Source: Chrysoperla carnea (lineage: Eukaryota; Arthropoda; Insecta; Neuroptera; Chrysopidae). Taken from it: 64,000 bases of DNA. A program made the translations under genes and the position numbers. The notes under the pieces were generated by a model. That model saw nothing but the letters and a program-made list of their open reading frames with translations. It did no database searches and was not told where the DNA came from. Below are positions 1-12,506 of this stretch, piece after piece. Each line of letters opens with the position of its first letter. Positions within the stretch are counted from its first letter, which is position 1. Where the stretch lies: contig NC_058339.1 in NCBI RefSeq assembly GCF_905475395.1, positions 73,994,520-74,058,519 of the forward strand, in the 5' to 3' direction.

Positions 1-237
1 TTTTTAATTTACAGTAATTTTTAATTTATGGTTCAAAACGATGCTCCTAGATGGTAAAGTGAAATTATGTATATCTAAATTTTTAAATAACTTTATAAAT
101 TGTAGCTCATGTGTTTCTGTGATGTATGAACTATTTTATCGTACAGTTTCATTCAAATTCATTCATTAGTTAATGCGTGAAAGCGTAACAAACAAACAAA
201 CAAACATTCTTACTTTCACATTTATAATATATAGGGA
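1..237 (-). mobile_element. Helitron, 5' part, running off the window
   Basis: Read on the minus strand it starts TCCCTATATATTATAAATG at 237, directly after an A, then has GTGAAAG, a GTTT microsatellite and TTACGCTTTCACG. This is the 5' end style I know from insect non-autonomous Helitrons. Positions 1-237 are homologous to the reverse complement of 9480-9720. Confidence 0.6.
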
Positions 238-240
238 TAC

Positions 241-847
241 TGTAAAAGAACATAAAAATGATTTTAAGATAAGCTATTTTAAATTTTTTTCACTGCTCTC
301 ACGTATCAAACGTACTTCATCCCTACATAATTTCAAATGAAAAGAAATATTCAAAATCCAATCGTTTTAAAATTAAATTTTTCGTAGCATTATTAGCTGT
401 ATATTCCAATATTTTTCGAACTCTCTTTACTTTATTTTCTTGAATAAGAAACTCAATAAATAAATAAAAAAAAACGGTACATTTTCATCAATGCACGAAC
501 GAAACTGACACAGTCAAATTTAGAAAAATAATAATAATAATGGGCTAGGTCATGTCAGAAGTACCCAACCAAGCATTGTTATAGATATATTCTTTAAGAA
601 AAACTTTTGAATAATCTCTATAACCAACCCACAAAGTTCTTGACATGACGATACTTAAAATATTTTCCTTTTGTGTGAAAATATAATATTATTAATATGT
701 AGGTGAAGGATATCATCTTTTTCCACTTGGGTAAGGTTTTCGCTTCAGGATGTTTATTTATATAAATTCTTGTTTTTGTTATCTTAATTCCTTTGTCGTT
801 GTGTTTAGATATTTCTTTTTCAAATTTTTGTATTTCTTTTTTTATAC
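241..847. other. Gene-free stretch
   Basis: AT-rich, with short homopolymers; no gene, repeat or site recognised. Confidence 0.5.
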
Positions 848-1490
848 AAGCTGGATCATTTCAATCGACTATATGGAAACAAAAATTGGTCGCTATAATC
901 CAAATATAAGTCGATAAGGACAAAGAAAAATTAAAACGCACGTACATGTGACCAAAGTTACATACAGAGATGGATTATTTAATATGATTAATAGCTCGTT
1001 TGGTATTTGACCAATCAAAAGACAATTTTTAAAAGAGATGCCAAGAGCATTTGCTTGTTCCCATCACTTTGGCTTCTAGTTTCAAGGACTTTCATACCCA
1101 AATTATCTTGAAAATTTACCTTGACTTCAAAGTTATCAACACAGAAGTATGACCTTACTTGTTCTTGATAACTTTTGTCCAAAAATTTAAAGATTTTCGC
1201 AAAAATATTAATTTTTTTTAAGAGGATGAATTTAAGTCGTATTTCCTCCGAAAAGTAACGTCTTGCGAAAAAATGTTTTGATCAAAAATTGTTAGTTTGT
1301 TTATGAGAATCAACTTTCTAATTTAAAGTGTTATTCTATCTCTTACCGATTAGAATCTAAATTGTCTACTAAAGAAACTCGAAGAACTACGTCTAATCTG
1401 ATTTCAGAACATAATGTCCCCCATCCAACTTTTGTTTAAGTTATTTTTTTATTGGTTAACTACAAAACGAGGTATTAGACCCCCAAAAAT
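848..1490. mobile_element. Foldback/MITE element, diverged copy of 26840-27547
   Basis: Positions about 1280-1480 match the right arm of the element at 26840-27547 closely (TCAACTTTCTAATTTAAAGTG, TCTCTTACCGATTAGAATC, TGATGTCCCCC-like and TTAACTACAAAACGA blocks), and the left end (TGGATCATTTCAATC) resembles its start. The right tip is missing or decayed. Confidence 0.5.
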
Positions 1491-2489
1491 TTCTTACTTC
1501 AGTTTCTCGAACGAAGCGAAGTAAGTAAATTCATAAAAATTAACATACGGTATAAATTTTTCAATTAAATTTATTACATTGTAAATAAAATATCCTAAAA
1601 TACGTAAAAATATAAAACCTGTGACATTTTTTTAGTCCAAGAATTAATAGTAAAAAAACAGTTGAAACGATGAACTTTAAAGATAACATTTTGTGTTTTA
1701 AACTCTTTGTTAAATTTTAGAATTTGTTTTGTTATTAGTATAACATATTAGTTCTTTAGCAGCGGTAAATCTTTCCAAGAGCCCATATGAAAAAATCATC
1801 TAATCTTTCAGCCCACAACTTTTTTCATTTTCAAGCAGCGAATGACTAAAAAGTGTTACGTTTTATTTAGTACTGATTTGTTATTTTACTAATTTACGCC
1901 AATTTTTTGCGTTTGCTCTTGGACTATGATAATATTTGTAATTATATAAATTTTTTTTTATAATAATTTAATTTTTTATATTTAATCCATTAAGCAAACA
2001 TTCTATAAATTTTGTTTTAAAACAATTGCTAGAAAATTTAAATTCGCGTTGTAAATAGGTGGGTATGTAATGTTTTTAAATAAAAAAATCGCGTCATCGT
2101 AAAAATTTTTTTGTGAATTTAAACCAAAATAAAACAATTTATGACCCGTTTATACGCATCCGTATTTAATTGAATTTTAAATTTTCGATTAAAAAAAAAA
2201 TAATTTCAACCTTTTTAATTAACATTGAAAATTGTGACTTATTGCCAAAATGCAAGATATATCTTTACAAAGAATAATTGGTTTTTACTATTTATCGCCA
2301 GAGGCGTAATCTTTAACTTAAACTTTTTTTCTTTACGATTTCCTTCTTAGCATGATACTCAAAATATAATAATAGCTGAAATGATTTTGCTTATAGACGC
2401 CTTTTGAAGTGAGATGAGATTTTCGGAGAACCTAACACCCACCATCCAAGATTGATTTAACCTGTCAGCACTCGCATTATGATCATATT
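1491..2489. other. Gene-free stretch
   Basis: AT-rich. A small hairpin around 1497-1530 (TTACTTC...GAAGTAAG). Nothing else seen. Confidence 0.5.
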
Positions 2490-2805
2490 CCTCACGCTCG
2501 ATTAAAACATCAAATATGTGGTTGAAACTTTTTCTATCTTCATAAAATTTTATCTATTTTAGAATTATTAATTTTTCAGATTTTTTTTCAAGTCCTTCAG
2601 GAATTGTGAGAATTTCTCATCACTAGAGTAAAGGTGTAGGTAACCGAAAAATATTAAGCTTGGAAATTTTACGGACTTGTTCGTGTACTTTCGTTAGTTT
2701 ATTATAAGTCGTACTCAGTAAATTAAAGAAACTTATGAATGATATTAGTTATGTATTTAATTATTTCGATTATATCTTTGCTCTAATATTTTCACTCACA
2801 ATAAT
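2490..2805 (+). repeat. Interspersed repeat R2, copy 1
   Basis: Shares GAAACTTTTTCTATCTTCAT, TCAAGTCCTTCAG, AGTAAAGGTGTA, AAGTCGTA(C/T)TCAGTAAATT and GCTCTAATATTTT in the same order with 4880-5205, and inverted with 33040-33345. Confidence 0.55.
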
Positions 2806-3044
2806 TACGCAATCAATTTTTTTTAAATTAGCTAGTTGATCAAAAAATACATTTATATAAAATTATGTAGAGGTTATGATTTACAAAGTTAAAGAATATT
2901 AAACAAGCGAAATGTTTGACGCATGTGCAGAATGCGTAAGCAAACCCCTCGTCACGAGAGTAAGGATTACCGAACGGTTGGTGCGAGTACTGACTGGTCT
3001 AAGATTTACTCGTTTTTTAGTGATGCTTGCCTTTTCATTGATTA

Positions 3045-3380
3045 TTAGCCCCCAAATCAAAAAAGGGGAAGTTATAAGTTTGACCGCTATTTGTGTGTGT
3101 GTGTGTGTCTGTCTGTCTGTGGCATCGTAGCACCTAAACAGTTGAACCAATTTTGTTTTATTTAGTTTCGTCTGAAAGGTAATTTAATGGAAAGGGTTTT
3201 TAGCTATGTTTCAAGTGCGAGTTTAGGTTTCCGTACCTGGAATAATTGAAAAATTGACAATGATTTTCGAAAATCGATTCAGTTTGAAAAAGGCTATAAT
3301 GAAAAAGGTAATTTAATGAAGAGTGTTCTAAGATATATTTCAAGTGCGAGTTTAGGGTTCTGTACATGAAAAATTTGTCG
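3045..3380 (+). repeat. Interspersed repeat R3 with GT/CTGT microsatellite
   Basis: Contains AGCCCCC, GACCGCTATTTGTGTG, a GT then CTGT tract (about 3092-3121), GGCATCGTAGCACCTAAACAG, GGTAATTTAATGG and TTCCGTACC. The reverse complement of 60035-60235 repeats this order closely. A short second unit (GGTAATTTAATGAAGAG, then GTGCGAGTTTAGG) follows at about 3305-3365. Family not identified. Confidence 0.55.
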
Positions 3381-3384
3381 GAAG

Positions 3385-3944
3385 TTTTTTAAATTTTGTG
3401 AATTATATTTGTTTTCTTATACAGTGGATAAACTATAACTTTCTTAAACAGTACAGTGAATAAACTATAATTTTGTAGATCATGCACACAGCTAGTATTA
3501 TAATAAATAAATGACCCTGTATTTTCAGTTAATTATCTGTATGATTTAATAATTTCGAAAGGGATGAAATAACTTGATTACATCTCAAACTTATAAATAT
3601 GATTTATTTACAATAGAATATCATATTTAGGGTCTAGTTATTTAACACTCAGGGATTAATTTTGTATAGAAATCATAAAACTTCTGTATATTTAATTTAG
3701 ATAAGAAAAAAAATATGATTTAGGTAATATATAGAAAATTATTTATAATTTTTTTTGATAAATTTAACAACAAAAAATTACTAAGCATTATTATTAGATT
3801 GAATATCATGAGTCTACGCTCATGTTGTCAATTTTAATTCAAATCTTCCGGTTGTTTTAAGTTTTAAATATTTCAATTTAAACGAATTAAACCAAGTTCG
3901 AATTAATTTGTTTAAGAAATAAATTGCATTGAATCCAACTAATA
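3385..3944 (+). other. Upstream region of gene 1
   Basis: AT-rich. An AGATAAG lies at 3699-3705, 240 bp before the ATG, further than in genes 5-7. No TATA box stands out. Confidence 0.35.
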
Positions 3945-6712
3945 ATGACTTTACCGTCAGTTGGAGGAGATGATAATACACGATCGGAAAGTTGGGATTA
4001 TAAATATGATACGGTTGCCGTTGAAGATGGTGAAAAAAAATCGAAATTTACTGAGGAAGAGGAGGAAAAGTCGAATTTTACACAAGAATATATTTCGACT
4101 GGAATATGTAAGTATAATTTGAAAAATTATATCAAGCTTATAAAATTTACATTCAGGTACTTCTCATATTTTTTTTAAAATTCTTTATTTTCTAAACATT
4201 AAAATCTACAAAAATATAATTATTGAAATAAATACCAAGATACTCGAAATAAAATTGTATATTAAGAAATTTTATTTTAAAAACAGAATGAAAAAACATA
4301 TAATAAACTTACATTTCCCTAAATATCGATATTTCGAGTGTATCGTAACCATCGGCAGTAGCTAACATATTACAAACATTCTTAACAAAGTTAGAAATTA
4401 ATATGTAAAACTAAATATGTAAAGATACTAGAAATTTTTAACTTGTAAAGAATATTTTTAATGTGTTATATAAAAAATTTAGCTACTGACGATGGTTGCG
4501 TTGCAATCGAAGCCAGCTTTGACACCCTTGTTTCAAATGTACACTTTAGGGCACCAAAATCTTGAAAAATTGGACAAACATTTGTCAAATTTAATAATAA
4601 TTTCTCAAAAATCGATTTAAATACTTTACCAGGAAGGATGTGATTTTGATAACGTAATCGAACACACATAATTCATAATTTAATACAAAAATTTTGTTCG
4701 ATTCTTGTGAAATTTTTAAATAAACATAATTTTTAGTTAAATTTTTTTTTTTTATTCGTAAAATTTCACACTTTTTAAGTCAAATATGAGATCAAATTTC
4801 GCAGAATTATTGCATACTATTTTACTAAAATAAATTCAGGCTTCTTGGCCCGTCCTTGCTCGTTCTATGAGCATTTTGCTCAAGCTCGATAAAACATAAA
4901 TAACTTGGTCATAAAATGGTATATAAGTGTGAAACTTTTTCTATCTTCATATAATTTTATCTATTTATGAATTATGAATTTATCAGAATTTTTCAATCTA
5001 TCTACAGTTTTCAAAACTATATTTTTTTCAAGTCCTTCAGAAATTGTCAGAATTTCTCTCATCACGGGAGTAAAGGTGTAAAGGTTAATATAAGTCGTAT
5101 TCAGTAAATTTAAAAAAAACTTATGGTAGAAAAATGGTGAAATTACTTTAAATGAATTTAATTATTTAAATAACTCTGCTCTAATATTTTATTTTCCCTC
5201 AAACATTATTCGATAATCACTTAATTAAATGTTAATTACACACCTAAGAAGCAAAAGTAAACACAAAGTTGTTCCACCTTCTATAGATAAAAAATTAAAA
5301 AACTTCTACTTTTAGAAATTACATCTTAAACTGTTTAAATTTTATTTTGCACAAATATAACGTGTTAAAAAAATTTTCTTCTTTCAGCATCCCTTGGAAT
5401 GTTGATATCAGGTATACAATTCGCCTGGATTGGTCCAATACTACCAGCACTCTTATCTGGTGCTTTTAAAATTCACATAACAATGAAACAATCTGTATGG
5501 GTTATGAGTTTGTTACAAGTTGGAGCCGTTCCTGGATGTATACTTGGTTCGATTATTGCAAACGTTTATGGACGTCGAATATCAATTTTATTCATTTCAA
5601 TACCATTTATTATATCATCGATAGTAACAGTTATGGCTGAAAATGTTATGCATTATTATATCGCACGATTTATCAGTGGGATAAGTGTGGGTGCATGTTT
5701 TTCTGTGATACCAATGTATATAAGTGAAATTGCATCACCAGAAATTCGCGGAAAATTAGGTACATCCTATGGATTATCCATGAGTGCTGGAATACTTTTA
5801 TCATTTATACTTGGAGCATACTTGCCAATTGTTACAAATGCAATGATTTGTACAATATTTCCAATTATCATGTTAATCCTTTCTTTTTACTTGCCAGAAA
5901 CTCCTTATCATTTTATTATAAAACAAGATTTCGATCGGGCGGAAAAAACATTGAAATTCCTACGAAAAAAATCAAATGTACGTGAAGAATTGAAACGATT
6001 AATTGAAGGTAATAGAGAGGAAACGGCAAAAGGTAAAACATCATTTTGGGACTTATTAACAAATCCAACCAATCGGAAATCATTGATTATTATATGTGTG
6101 CTGTTAAAAGGCCAACAATGGACCGGTTCAACCGCAATTTTTGGATATTCTCAAGTAATTTTCGAAGAAGGTCATTCAAGTATTTCAGCTGAAACATGCG
6201 GTGTACTATTAGCCGTAATGAATTTTGCTGTAGTATTTCTTTGTGGAAGTCTTATCGATCTTTTGGGTAGAAGAAAACTTTTAATGATTTCCGCACTCAT
6301 AGCAACATTTCCACTAGCTATGTTAGGGTGTTATTTTTATCTTCAAGATAATGTAAAGTATGAGTACATCGAATATTTTCGGCTAACACCATTAATCGCT
6401 ATTGTCATTTATAAATTTTCGTATGGAATTGGACTTTCACCAATTCCATATGTATTATTGGGTGAAATATTTCCAACAACGGTTAAAGCACATGCAGCCT
6501 CGTTTGTTTCCGTGTATGGATCACTTGTTGGAGTTTGTGCCAATAAAATGTATGAGCTCATGTATTCAGAATTTAGTTATCCGGGTACATTTATTATGTA
6601 TGTTGGATTTACGCTACTGATGTTACCATTTATTTATTTTATGGTACCAGAAACGAAAGGATTATCTTTGGAAGAAATTCAAGCGCGATTAAAAAAGTCA
6701 TCTAAAAGATAA
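3945..6712 (+). CDS. Tret1-like sugar transporter, clade A, gene 1 (two exons)
   Basis: Predicted SLC2-family facilitative sugar transporter of 495 residues, 12-helix plasma-membrane MFS protein; the substrate is inferred (trehalose or hexose). Exon 1 is 3945-4107 and exon 2 is 5388-6712, joined by a 1,280-bp phase-1 intron (GTAAGT donor, CTTTCAG acceptor); the join gives ...TGI-SSLGML. Exon 1 encodes an acidic cytosolic tail with WDYKY and a run of five Glu. Seen in exon 2: GRR in loop 2-3 (about residues 116-118), an ARF motif (Arg about 148), SPEIRG (about 171-176), PETPY at the end of TM6 (about 224-228), QQWTG in TM7 (about 297-301), GRR again in loop 8-9 and PETKG after TM12. These are the standard SLC2 signatures at normal family length. 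TM10 has IPY instead of the usual PxPW. The ATG follows an A-rich context. The intron carries a copy of an interspersed repeat. Intact and probably functional. Confidence 0.93.
4880..5205 (+). repeat. Interspersed repeat R2, copy 2, inside the intron of gene 1
   Basis: Same block order as the copy at 2490-2805. Its insertion accounts for about a quarter of the gene 1 intron. Confidence 0.55.
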
Positions 6713-8230
6713 TTAAAACCGCAAAGCACAAAATATTGTAAATAATCCAAGTTTAACATCTGTTTCTAAGACAGGGTGATAGTTAATACCTCCTGTATAA
6801 AAATATTAAGGAGAAAACATCTACGGCGCAAAATTATTTGCGGAAATATACTCATATTTGTCTAAAATCTAGATAATACTTGGCAATGAATTAGCGTGTT
6901 AAGATGGAGCAAATTTTTAATTAACACCATCTTAAAAATTACTCAACGCTGCTGAAAATTACTCCGTAGCGATATTTTTCGCGGCCGTCGACAAAAAACC
7001 GAAAGTTTTAGACAACATTTTCTTTCGCATCATTTGTATCCTTAATCGCATCAGTTGAAATGTTTCCAATATTTAGCAGACGATAATGCAGTCTAAATAG
7101 ACGACGCACGCGAAAAATCGTTCGATTATTCTTGAAATATTTTCTTAAAACATTTCTCGTCCGTGTAAGTCAAGAAGGAAATTGAAAATTTACGAATAGA
7201 TTTTCCCAAGGAAAGCTTTCTCATCTCTACACACAGCTTTTCTTGTGGCTGCTCTTTCGACAAAGGGCACTTTATTGTAAGTAAATTGATAGCCAAATAT
7301 TTTGGATTATTTTAAAAACAGTTCAGATAAACATGAGTATATTCCCGAAAGGCTTAAAGAAAATTCATATTTAAGCGGCTAACAACCTTTAGAAATCTCG
7401 GTTAATATGTTTGATATTTCTTTTAACGAGTGGGTCTTTTTCTAGTTAACGATACAATCAAATAAGAACTTTCTTTTGAAGCATCAAACATTCCATTTTC
7501 AAGGTCACACCCTAATATAAATAAAGATATGATGACTTATTTAGGTCAAAAAACTCCAAATACTCGAAATAATGTGAGATAAAATTGTACATATAGTTAA
7601 AAATAAGATTTATATATTTAGGATTAATTTTTTAATAAATTCAATTGAAAAAAAAATTAAAGCCAAAATTTATTTTTAAGTATTTTTGTCTGAATTGAAG
7701 TCTAAATTACAATTGTAAAGATTTTCAGATAGGAAAATTGAATAAAAACAATAAATGCATCATTGCACGATTTATTTATCGAGCTGGAAAGATTAATGAC
7801 CTATATAGACTATGATTATTATTGAAATGCATTATCTTTTACTTTCTGATAGGAAAATATTGTTTTCCCTCGTAAAAGAAAATTTTTGTGATATCCAATT
7901 TTGAGATGTTTACAATACAAAAACAAAAGAGCGAGAGTTATCTTGGGACACCTGGTAAGAACTATGTTCCTATCGTTATAAATTATGAGTTATTGAATAA
8001 CAAGGACAATAGAGGAATGGAAATAGACTTATAAAAATAGATATTTCATTATTAATTATTATTATAAAAATAAATATCATTAAATATGGAGGAATATCTA
8101 AATTATCCATGGGCAGTACATGCAAAATTATTTTATGAGGGCTATCTATTTAATTTTATGGATAAATTACCAAAGAAAATAATAAATTTTTTTTTGATAA
8201 CTGTTCAAAGTAAATGAAAACGAAAGATGC
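6713..8230. other. Spacer after gene 1
   Basis: No gene or repeat recognised; 6930-7260 is slightly richer in GC. No clear AATAAA close to the stop of gene 1. Confidence 0.45.
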
Positions 8231-8422
8231 TTTTACAATTTTATGTCAAAAGCCACCTTAAAGAACAGTAATAAGAAGTTACCAAAGATCGGAATCAAAT
8301 TAATAAAGTAGTATTTAAAAAAAAGTTACCGACGTGGATGGGTTTCGACCTCACGATCTTTGAATGAGGAGCAGACACTGTAACTACAAGACTATGACCT
8401 CTTTCAGAACTTTTTTTTTCTT
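8231..8422 (-). mobile_element. tRNA-derived SINE (family S1), copy 1
   Basis: On the minus strand a tRNA-like head shows GAGGTCGAAACCC (B box) with an A-box-like GGTCATAGTCTTGTAGT before it, followed by an AT-rich body. The body and head both align with 16918-17086, including ATGTCAAAAG, TTACCAAAGATC and GACGTGGATG. Confidence 0.5.
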
Positions 8423-8994
8423 ATCCCCATCCACCGAACGTACGATAAGGAAAATAGTTCCAATAATATTAAGAAAAACATGCATGTATGTTTAGGTGTG
8501 TGTGTCTTTCGGCAAATATTTGCTGTCCCATTAATCACGAATAAATTATCCCATCAATAAGAACATTTTTCAGGAAACGATTAATCTGGCTTCTAAAGGC
8601 CATATCCATACGGTTTTGTTAAAATTTGTTTTTTTGTATTAGGTAAGTATTGACATTTTTACTTAAGATTAGAAAGTAATTAAAGATATTTCATGTCACA
8701 ATTTTATTTACTTAAATAAATTAAATAATTTCGTTGATAAAACAATTAATCATGATAGATCGGATGAGTAGTTTTTAAGACTTCACCTAAAACCATGTGC
8801 CTGTAGTGAGATCTGTAGATATATTGAAAAATACTCATATATTGAGCAAATGAGCTGTTTATTATATTAAAAAATTTTTTTTAGATTAATTGCCCCTTAG
8901 TATTTTGATCTAGTTCTAATCAGATAGAAAGCTCAAATTACAAATCGATAAAAAACAGAAAAAAAAATAAAATTGTTTTTTTTATTTTAACATG

Positions 8995-9316
8995 CAAATT
9001 TTACAGCGCACTCAGGACGTAAAAGGTGAGGTCAAGTTCGTAAATGAGCAACATAGGACGAGTGGGTCTTGTAAACCGTTAGAGATACAACAAAAGTTTA
9101 AATGTAAAAAATGTTCCTTATCAAAAAATAAACAACTTTTGTTTGAAACATTTTTTGTAAACGTCACTGTTTACTCACGATGGCACACATTAGATGCAAA
9201 TTTTATAGTAGGTATGTGTCAGTTATGTATGTGTGACATGTATAGGTAGAGTAACCAACAGTGCCCATACATGGTATTTCAACAATTAACTCAGTCAATT
9301 GTTTGTTTTCACTTGT
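8995..9316 (-). repeat. Interspersed repeat R1 (subtype alpha), partial copy
   Basis: Reverse complement of the left half of the copy at 46357-46932: it ends CAATTAACTCAGTCAATTG then TTTGTTTTCACTT and contains AAATAAACAACTTTTGTTT and GTAAACCGTTAGAGATA. An 85-codon open frame inside it is just repeat sequence. Confidence 0.65.
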
Positions 9317-9479
9317 TTAACATTAAATTAAGTTTTAAACGGCCATGAATTATCATTTAATTAGAGCGAAGGTTTTAAGGTGATCTATTCAAAACATCGC
9401 AGATTCACTTCAGTGATTTATCTAATCTGATATATATTTTCATTGATAATACTGCAGTGAAATATCAGTGATTTTTCAT

Positions 9480-9926
9480 TCCTTTATATTATAAATGTGA
9501 AAGTAACACTGTTTGTGTGTTACGCTTTCACGTAAAAACTACAGAATCGATTTGAATGAAACTCAACAATAATATAGCTCATACATCAAAATAACACATG
9601 AGCTATATATATAAAAAAATTAAATAAGATGTACATAAAAAAAATTAATTAAGCCCATGACATTTAACTACGCCATCTAATAACATCATTTTGAACTATA
9701 AATTAAAGATTTCTGTAAAAATGATGAGGGATATCTCAATTAATTATGACTATGTGACATTTCAAAAAAAGTTGAAAACTGTACATATACGTTTACCTGT
9801 GTAAAAGAATTCCTAGACGTATTTCGAGTGTAATTGAAGGGCGATAAGTGAGAGCAAGAGAGGTGAAGGCTAAAATACCGTGACCTTTACTTTTAAACCC
9901 AGCAAAGTGGTTGGGTATGAAGCTAG
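9480..9926 (+). mobile_element. Non-autonomous Helitron
   Basis: It begins TCCTTTATATTATAAATG, has GTGAAAG and TTACGCTTTCACG, and ends with an ACCCA...TGGGT hairpin about ten bases before CTAG followed by T (9923-9927). TC start, subterminal hairpin and CTAG end are the Helitron hallmarks. It has no open frame. The 5' half matches the copy at 1-237. Confidence 0.65.
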
Positions 9927-10117
9927 TATTTTAATATACATAAAAGTTATTTTTGACTGACTAGTATTTTAATAGTAATAATACTCAAGCAAGTATTTTA
10001 ATGGACACAAACGAAATTTTTCTATAGAAGGTTTCATCAGCAACTACAGGAAATAGAGCTTAGTTATAAAAGCGAGACAAAATTTAAACACTATTTTAAA
10101 ATAATGAAAAATTGTAT

Positions 10118-10684
10118 TATACCTTTTTAAACCATGCAAATATGTAATATGCAAGGTATACTAAGTTTAGTGTCAACTTTGTTGCGCTTAAAAATTTGAT
10201 GCTACGCACAAAATTTTGGTATAGGTGTTCATAAAATCACCTAATTAGTCCATTTCCGGCTGTCCGTCCTTCCGTCCGTCTGTCAACCCGATAACTCAAA
10301 AACAAAAAATGATAACAAGATGAGATTTTTACAGCGTACTCAAGACGTAAAAAGTGTGGTCGAGTTGGTAAATGAGCAACATAGGTCAATTGGGTCTTGG
10401 GTCCGTAGGACTCATCTTGTAAACCATTAGAGATAGAACAAAAGTTTATGAAAAAATGTTCCTTATCAAAAAATAAACAACTTTTGTTGCAAACATTTTT
10501 TCGTAAACATCACTGTTTATCCGTGACGGCGCAAATTAGGCGTAAATTGTATAGTATGTATTATATAAGAATATCAGTTATGTATGTGTGACATGTATGT
10601 ATGTGTAATGTGATAGAGTAATCAACACTATCTATGCATTATATTTCAACAATTAACTCAGTCAATTGTTTGTTATCACTTGTT
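10118..10684 (-). repeat. Interspersed repeat R1 (subtype alpha), near full length
   Basis: About 565 bp. Contains the GGTGTTCATAAAATCACCTA block, a GTCCGTCC tract, CAATTGGGTCTTGG, GTAAACCATTAGAGATAG, and ends CAATTAACTCAGTCAATTG plus TTTGTTATCACTT. Confidence 0.7.
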
Positions 10685-10918
10685 TTATATCAAATCAAAT
10701 TTGTAACCAAATATCTCTACTTTCTATTATTTCGAAATATTTCGAATTTAGTAAGAAAAAAAACGTTTAATACGTTGCGTTTTTAATTTTTAATAGATAC
10801 CTAGAAATGCAAGGATTACCTTTTCAACCATGATTTTTGTTAAGTTAGCATGACTTGACACAAATTTTCGTATCTTATATTGCTTAGAAGAAATTTGCAT
10901 TTGTATAAACGTGTGACG

Positions 10919-11404
10919 TCACGCGTTTGTGTTTGGAGACGTTTTAATGTGTGCGGAAAAATGTATTAAAAACAATAAAAGCTTTTTAATACACAGCATT
11001 TTTTTTATTGATGTAATTTTACAATTAATATAATTGAAATATTTTTTATACATGTAAATATTGAACCATCTATTGGTCTCCTCAAATTTATCGCATTTAT
11101 TACAAGGATAAAAAAAACCATCTGTGGTTACAACTGGAATTGTGTTTAAATTAAATTCTCTCCGTAGTACAGGTTTTTGTATGGAGCCATTTGAATTTGA
11201 AGAAATCATCAAATCAAAGGCTAGATTTTTTTGTATATGAAGTTGGACTAAGTCTATGTCAATTCTGAAAAGTTTAAGGGGGGTTTCCCGATTTTTTAAA
11301 TAAGTAATGACTTCAAAAGTATTCATATTTAACATTGGTCTTATGGAAACTGCGGTAGATGTATGATATGTTTTCATAGATTTCTCCAAAATAGTTGGTG
11401 GAAA
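10919..11404 (-). CDS. Unrecognised open frame, about 161 codons
   Basis: An open frame without stops from 11404 down to 10919; the first ATG inside it is near 11377 (MKTYHTSTAVS), giving about 152 residues. It contains a CNKC motif, YFNYIN, and a Lys-rich end. I recognise no family and find no homologous copy elsewhere in the window. It could be an exon of an unseen gene, a transposon relic or chance in AT-rich DNA; a repeat R1 copy lies 235 bp to the left. Confidence 0.2.
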   Translation of the reverse strand, partial: FPPTILEKSMKTYHTSTAVSIRPMLNMNTFEVITYLKNRETPLKLFRIDIDLVQLHIQKNLAFDLMISSNSNGSIQKPVLRREFNLNTIPVVTTDGFFYPCNKCDKFEETNRWFNIYMYKKYFNYINCKITSIKKMLCIKKLLLFLIHFSAHIKTSPNTNA

Positions 11405-12398
11405 TTAAAAAAAAAAATAAATTTTTTAAATTAAGGATGTATGAGCACAGTAGTGGGAGTATAAATTAAAAAAAATAAATGCCTTTCATAAATTTTTTCA
11501 ATTTTGATGGTGAATAATGTTATAACTTGACAACATAAGACGAAAAGTAAAAATAAAATTTTTTCATATCTAAAGTAATATTACAATTATCGGAAATTGA
11601 AAATTTTGTTTAATTATTTAGCTTTCGATATTTCGAAAACCAAAGCAGATATCGAAAAATTTTAATCTTATTTTTCGTCTGCATTCATGAAGTTATAACA
11701 AAATTCATCATCCAAGTTGAAAATAAGGTACAAATAATTTCAATCCTAAGTCTAAAAATGCCTTGGCGCTTTCTCTGAATGTTTATATGAAGAAGGAAAA
11801 TTATCGAAGTAGACCAGAAATGTTTTTTAAAGGCATTCGAACAGTTGATGCAAGTCCCGAATCATTTTTCAGGTATCGCCAGTCGTAGGATTGCAAATCC
11901 TATGCCTGTATATTATTATTTTTTAATTTCCTATTCAAGTTTCATACATACTAATTTCATTCAATTCTCTCAACTGAATAATAAGATATCGTCAATGATA
12001 ATTAGACTAATTTCGTGACCTTATATGATGCGTCCAATAAAGGGTACAAATCATTATACATTAAGATATATTTAGTTTACTATTACAGGGTAACTGACTG
12101 ATTGTTAAATTTACGAATCATTTTAATCACCTACAACAGACAAATATTATTTAGCTTTAGTAGTAAGAAAACAATTTTTAATACGTATTCATAAAATCAT
12201 CAAGGATTCATAAATTTAATAATAAAGTGATGTTAGAAATTAATATTAACTCTAAATTAAACAGCTTAAAAGTTTTTTTGCAACATCATTATTATAATAA
12301 ATAATTTTTAATAAAATTCAACAAAGTTACAATGTTGTTAATTTTTACTGATAACGGGATTTGAAGAAAAAAGCACTTAATAAGATATTTAAAGTGTC
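11405..12398. other. Spacer before gene 2
   Basis: AT-rich; no gene or known repeat seen. Confidence 0.45.
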
Positions 12399-12440
12399 AG
12401 ATAATAAAGATATATAGGTCAGTTTTAGACAGAATCAGTT
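12399..12440 (+). promoter_or_regulatory. Possible core promoter of gene 2
   Basis: AGATAATAAAG is followed by TATATAGG (from 12411) and, 26 bp on, by ATCAGTTC, a match to the arthropod initiator consensus. The spacing is slightly shorter than usual for TATA to start site. It lies 70-110 bp before the ATG of gene 2. Confidence 0.3.
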
Positions 12441-12506
12441 CGATACAGTTAGCTAAGTGCTCTAATTTTTAACAGAATTATGTTATTAGAAGATTGATTC
12501 GAATAC

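Noticed and set aside
2899-3150. Overlapping small frames on both strands
   Set aside because: They run into the GT/CTGT microsatellite of repeat R3 and show no coding pattern.
8231-8422. Functional tRNA gene
   Set aside because: Box A and B are imperfect and the sequence cannot fold a full cloverleaf; a repeat copy exists at 16918.
8992-9249. 85-codon open frame
   Set aside because: Lies wholly inside a copy of repeat R1; other copies do not keep the frame.
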